Assembly: GCA_032358165.1 (NCBI GenBank)
Contig: JAALGY010000032.1
Location: forward strand, 3,720,001 to 3,784,000
Direction of reading: 5' to 3'
Length of the DNA stretch: 64,000 nt
From: Diplosphaera chodatii
Taxonomy: Eukaryota > Chlorophyta > Trebouxiophyceae > Prasiolales > Stichococcaceae
Position numbers and translations under genes: made by a program. This document shows positions 62,651 through 64,000 of the stretch, piece after piece (position 1 is the stretch's first letter; each line of letters begins with the position of its first letter). The notes beneath the pieces were generated by a model, which was not told the origin of the DNA, searched no databases, and saw only the letters and a list, made by a program, of their open reading frames with translations.

Positions 62651-64000
62651 TGACTTAGGTGCAGCTGGGCACGGGAGATGTCGGGCGCGGGAACCTACAC
62701 CATATGGATGCAGAGAAGCACGCTTGGCCTTCTGGCACTCTTGATATTGTCAGGCAAGCGGTGTTTCCCTGCCGAAGTAGCAGCGGCAGCGCTGCTTGGT
62801 TGTTGGCGTGGACAGTCTATCCAAAGCATGGATGCTTACGATCCCGAGACACATTGATGACGCGATTCTTGGTACATCCGCACGCAGTACACGCTGGACA
62901 ACCGCCAGGACCGGCAGCATGCACCGTTCGATGCGTGCACAGCCGAGATGGAAATGGTCAAGCTCACCTCTTGCCTACCTTTGGTGCAGGTCTGGCCAGC
63001 CAGGCAGCCGCTGCCACCTACTGGCCGAGGCAGTACCAGTGCGCGCCGTACCAGCCGCCGGCCTGCAAGGCAACGTTCCAGATCGGCAGCGAGGACAGGC
63101 TCAACTACACCGCGCCTTACGAGGTGCCGATTTGTGCGGCTGCTCGAGTCCGTTCCAGCTATGCTTGAAATACCAGAACCTAGATCCATTGTATTCACAA
63201 ACCTCTGGCAATGACGGTCGTGCCTGTGGTGGCTCACCCCATGCGCACAGTCTTTTGAGGAGCGTGATGTGGAGGTGTGCAGGAGGACTGTGGCAGCACA
63301 CATGAGTGCGCATCGCCCGACGTGCGCACCTCGACATACACCTACAACAACGGCTCCGGTAGCATTCAGGTGTGACATCGACTGCATCCTAGTCGTGCTG
63401 CCGCGCCTGCCATGCAGGTGATTGTCTGCCCAGCATTACCTACATGGGATACCTACATGGACTAGCGTTCAGACCTACGCTGATATGCATACGCCACTGT
63501 AGGTGGCGCCCTGGTTCTGCAGCGCAGCATCCATAGCGTACCCAGCGCGTGTGGCATCGGACACAGGGCTGCCGCCTGGCAAGCTGGAGGACCAAATGGC
63601 CGCCTGCGCCTTCGCCAACCTGCGCTTTGGGCTGCTGCTGGAGGACTGCAGGTGCGGATGCATTGCGCGTGTCCCTCAGCCTGACATCATGCCAGCCACA
63701 AGCTGCGTTTGCTGATGCTGCTTGAGACTGGCCACATCAAAACTGTCAGTTTGCCAGGAGGCGGTTTTGTCATGCCAGCAGCAGGCGAGCCACAGCATTT
63801 TGGTGCGCAGGGATGTGCAGCTGTGGACGTGTGACGACTGCCTGCGGGCGTACAAGGCGTGGCTGTGCGCCTCGCTGTTCCCGCGCTGCAATGGCGCTGG
63901 GCCAAATGACGGGGTCACCAAGCCCTGCATCGAGCTATGCTGGACCGTCAGCCGCAGGTGACACATACGCATTACCGTGAACAGCGGCTGGGTGGTGGCT
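62650..64000 (+). CDS. Cys-rich Mid1/FAM155-like calcium-channel subunit (3' partial)
   Basis: Spliced gene running off the window. Supported exons: YWPRQYQCAPYQPPACKATF with IGSEDRLNYTAPYE (to about 63120); EDCGSTHECASPDVRTSTYT with YNNGSGSIQ (about 63278-63370); FCSAASIAYPARVASDTGLP with FANLRFGLLLEDC (about 63515-63651); and TCDDCLRAYKAWLCASLFPR, CNGAGP and KPCIELCWTV (about 63820-63957), followed by a GTGACA donor. The CxxC...AYKxWLCA..FPRC...PC..LC pattern is the cysteine-rich domain of fungal Mid1 and animal FAM155/NALF, auxiliary subunits of Cch1/NALCN channels. The 5' exons and ATG are not determined; 62650 is an estimate. Extracellular disulfide-rich protein, probably membrane-tethered. 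Confidence 0.65.

Overview
The window looks like nuclear DNA of a green alga (Chlorophyta, probably trebouxiophyte-like). It is GC-rich, and coding sequence is cut into short exons by many GT-AG introns whose acceptors usually read TGCAG. The gene set (inositol transporter, PKA regulatory subunit, class IV HDAC, plastid-type PurF, SUMO, prolyl 4-hydroxylase with ShKT tail) is that of a unicellular alga. Exon structures were assembled by eye from splice signals and family alignment, so most spans are gene spans and not continuous ORFs.

Layout. 0.1-7.2 kb: two tandem ferritin-like desiccation-related genes (+). 8.1-12.8 kb: MFS sugar/inositol transporter (+). 13.4-15.4 kb: PKA regulatory subunit (-). 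15.8-18.5 kb: HDAC11-like deacetylase (+). 19.1-20.3 kb: unrecognised gene (-). 20.86-25.02 kb: an AT-rich terminal-inverted-repeat element split by a complete 3,033-bp LTR retrotransposon that encodes Gag, protease and chromodomain but no polymerase or integrase. 25.3-28.3 kb: two unrecognised membrane-protein genes (+). 28.9-30.1 kb: single-exon prolyl 4-hydroxylase (-). 30.8-33.9 kb: RBBP4/MSI1 WD40 protein (+). 34.2-37.3 kb: HI0933/YhiN-type flavoprotein (-). 37.6-38.2 kb: SUMO (+). 38.7-41.8 kb: Mut-7-like exonuclease (-). 42.4-43.6 kb: F-box protein (+). 44.0-52.6 kb: GEMIN5-like WD40/TPR protein (-). 53.0-57.2 kb: amidophosphoribosyltransferase (+). 57.6-62.3 kb: two tandem GST genes (-). 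From about 62.7 kb to the window end: a cysteine-rich Mid1/FAM155-like calcium-channel subunit (+, cut off).

There is no operon-like pathway grouping. A recurrent pattern is that minus-strand genes sit head-to-head with the next plus-strand gene across 0.25-0.75 kb, suggesting shared promoters: PKA-R/HDAC11, P4H/RBBP4, flavoprotein/SUMO, Mut-7/F-box, GEMIN5/PurF and GST/Mid1-like. HDAC11, RBBP4, SUMO and the F-box protein are general chromatin or protein-modification factors, with no sign in sequence that they act together. The most unusual object is the nested mobile element: its two LTRs are identical and its ORFs are open, so it inserted recently, yet it must borrow reverse transcriptase and integrase from elsewhere.
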